Below, piece by piece: positions 8,014 to 8,124 of a stretch of DNA of 8,124 nt. The notes under the pieces are model-generated. The model was not told the origin of the DNA, ran no database searches, and worked only from the letters and a program-made list of their open reading frames with translations. Each line of letters starts with the position of its first letter. Positions within the stretch are counted from its first letter, which is position 1. The DNA comes from Sediminibacterium ginsengisoli (lineage in GTDB: Bacteria; Bacteroidota; Bacteroidia; Chitinophagales; Chitinophagaceae): assembly GCA_945860335.1 (NCBI GenBank), contig CAMAQW010000076.1, positions 1-8,124 on the forward strand, read 5' to 3'. Made by a program: the position numbers and the translations under genes.

Positions 8014-8042
8014 AAAAAGCCGCAATAAAATTGCGGCTTTTT
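8014..8042. terminator. Rho-independent terminator, probably bidirectional
   Basis: AAAAAGCCGCAA (8014-8025) and TTGCGGCTTTTT (8031-8042) are exact reverse complements with a 5-base TAAAA loop. The GCCGC core is flanked by A's on the left and T's on the right, so both strands end in a U-tract after the stem. The hairpin begins directly after the adhesin stop codon (8011-8013) and lies a few bases beyond the 3' end of the convergent tRNA gene. It can therefore end transcription of the rightward cargo operon and of the leftward tRNA. Confidence 0.9.
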
Positions 8043-8046
8043 AAGT

Positions 8047-8120
8047 TGGTTGCCCGACCTGGATTCGAACCAAGACAAACTGCACCAAAAACAGTCGTAC
8101 TACCATTATACTATCAGGCA
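8047..8120 (-). tRNA. tRNA-Gln (anticodon TTG)
   Basis: Read on the minus strand, the cloverleaf is complete. The acceptor TGCCTGA pairs with TCGGGCA (one G-T pair). The D-arm is GTAT-AATGGTA-GTAC. The anticodon arm is ACTGT-TTTTGGT-GCAGT with TTG at positions 34-36, which reads CAA and, by wobble, CAG. The T-arm is CTTGG-TTCGAAT-CCAGG with the usual TTCGA. The discriminator base is A at 8050, followed by an encoded CCA at 8049-8047. The body without CCA is 71 nt. The gene is convergent with the adhesin gene and shares its terminator hairpin. Its promoter lies beyond the right edge of the window. Confidence 0.95.
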
Positions 8121-8124
8121 ATCC

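Overview
The window is low-GC DNA from a member of the Bacteroidota. A Chitinophagaceae-like or related lineage is likely, but the sequence alone does not fix the family. The evidence is two proteins with gliding-motility-type (CHU_C, type B) C-terminal sorting domains, a PorP/SprF-family outer-membrane protein, signal peptides ending in A-Q or S-Q, and no Shine-Dalgarno sequences in front of the genes. These features point to a type IX secretion system (T9SS).

Layout, left to right: (1) the last 93 codons of a dTDP-4-dehydrorhamnose reductase gene (rfbD/rmlD), cut by the window edge; (2) a 92-bp gap with no confident signal; (3) a 1036-residue secreted protein with about nine Asp-box (BNR/Ycf48/sortilin-like) propeller repeats, a SprB-like repeat, an Ig-like domain and a type B sorting domain; (4) 21 bp further on, a 295-residue PorP/SprF-family protein; (5) 58 bp further on (to the first ATG), a roughly 1190-residue secreted protein with an IgGFc-binding-type N-terminal domain, a run of PKD-like domains with regularly spaced cysteine pairs, and a second type B sorting domain; (6) a strong hairpin terminator that reads both ways; (7) a convergent tRNA-Gln(TTG) on the minus strand, with CCA encoded.

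The three middle genes lie on the same strand and look like one cargo-porter-cargo unit. The PorP/SprF-like protein would sit in the outer membrane and help secrete or anchor the two large surface proteins on either side of it. No enzyme active site was recognised in either cargo, so adhesion or surface display is the best guess.

The most unusual spot is the start of the third gene. The first ATG would leave a signal peptide of only 12 residues with no basic residue, although the frame is open upstream and encodes a normal signal peptide beginning at an ATT codon. A perfect 12-bp inverted repeat covers this region and contains the ATG.
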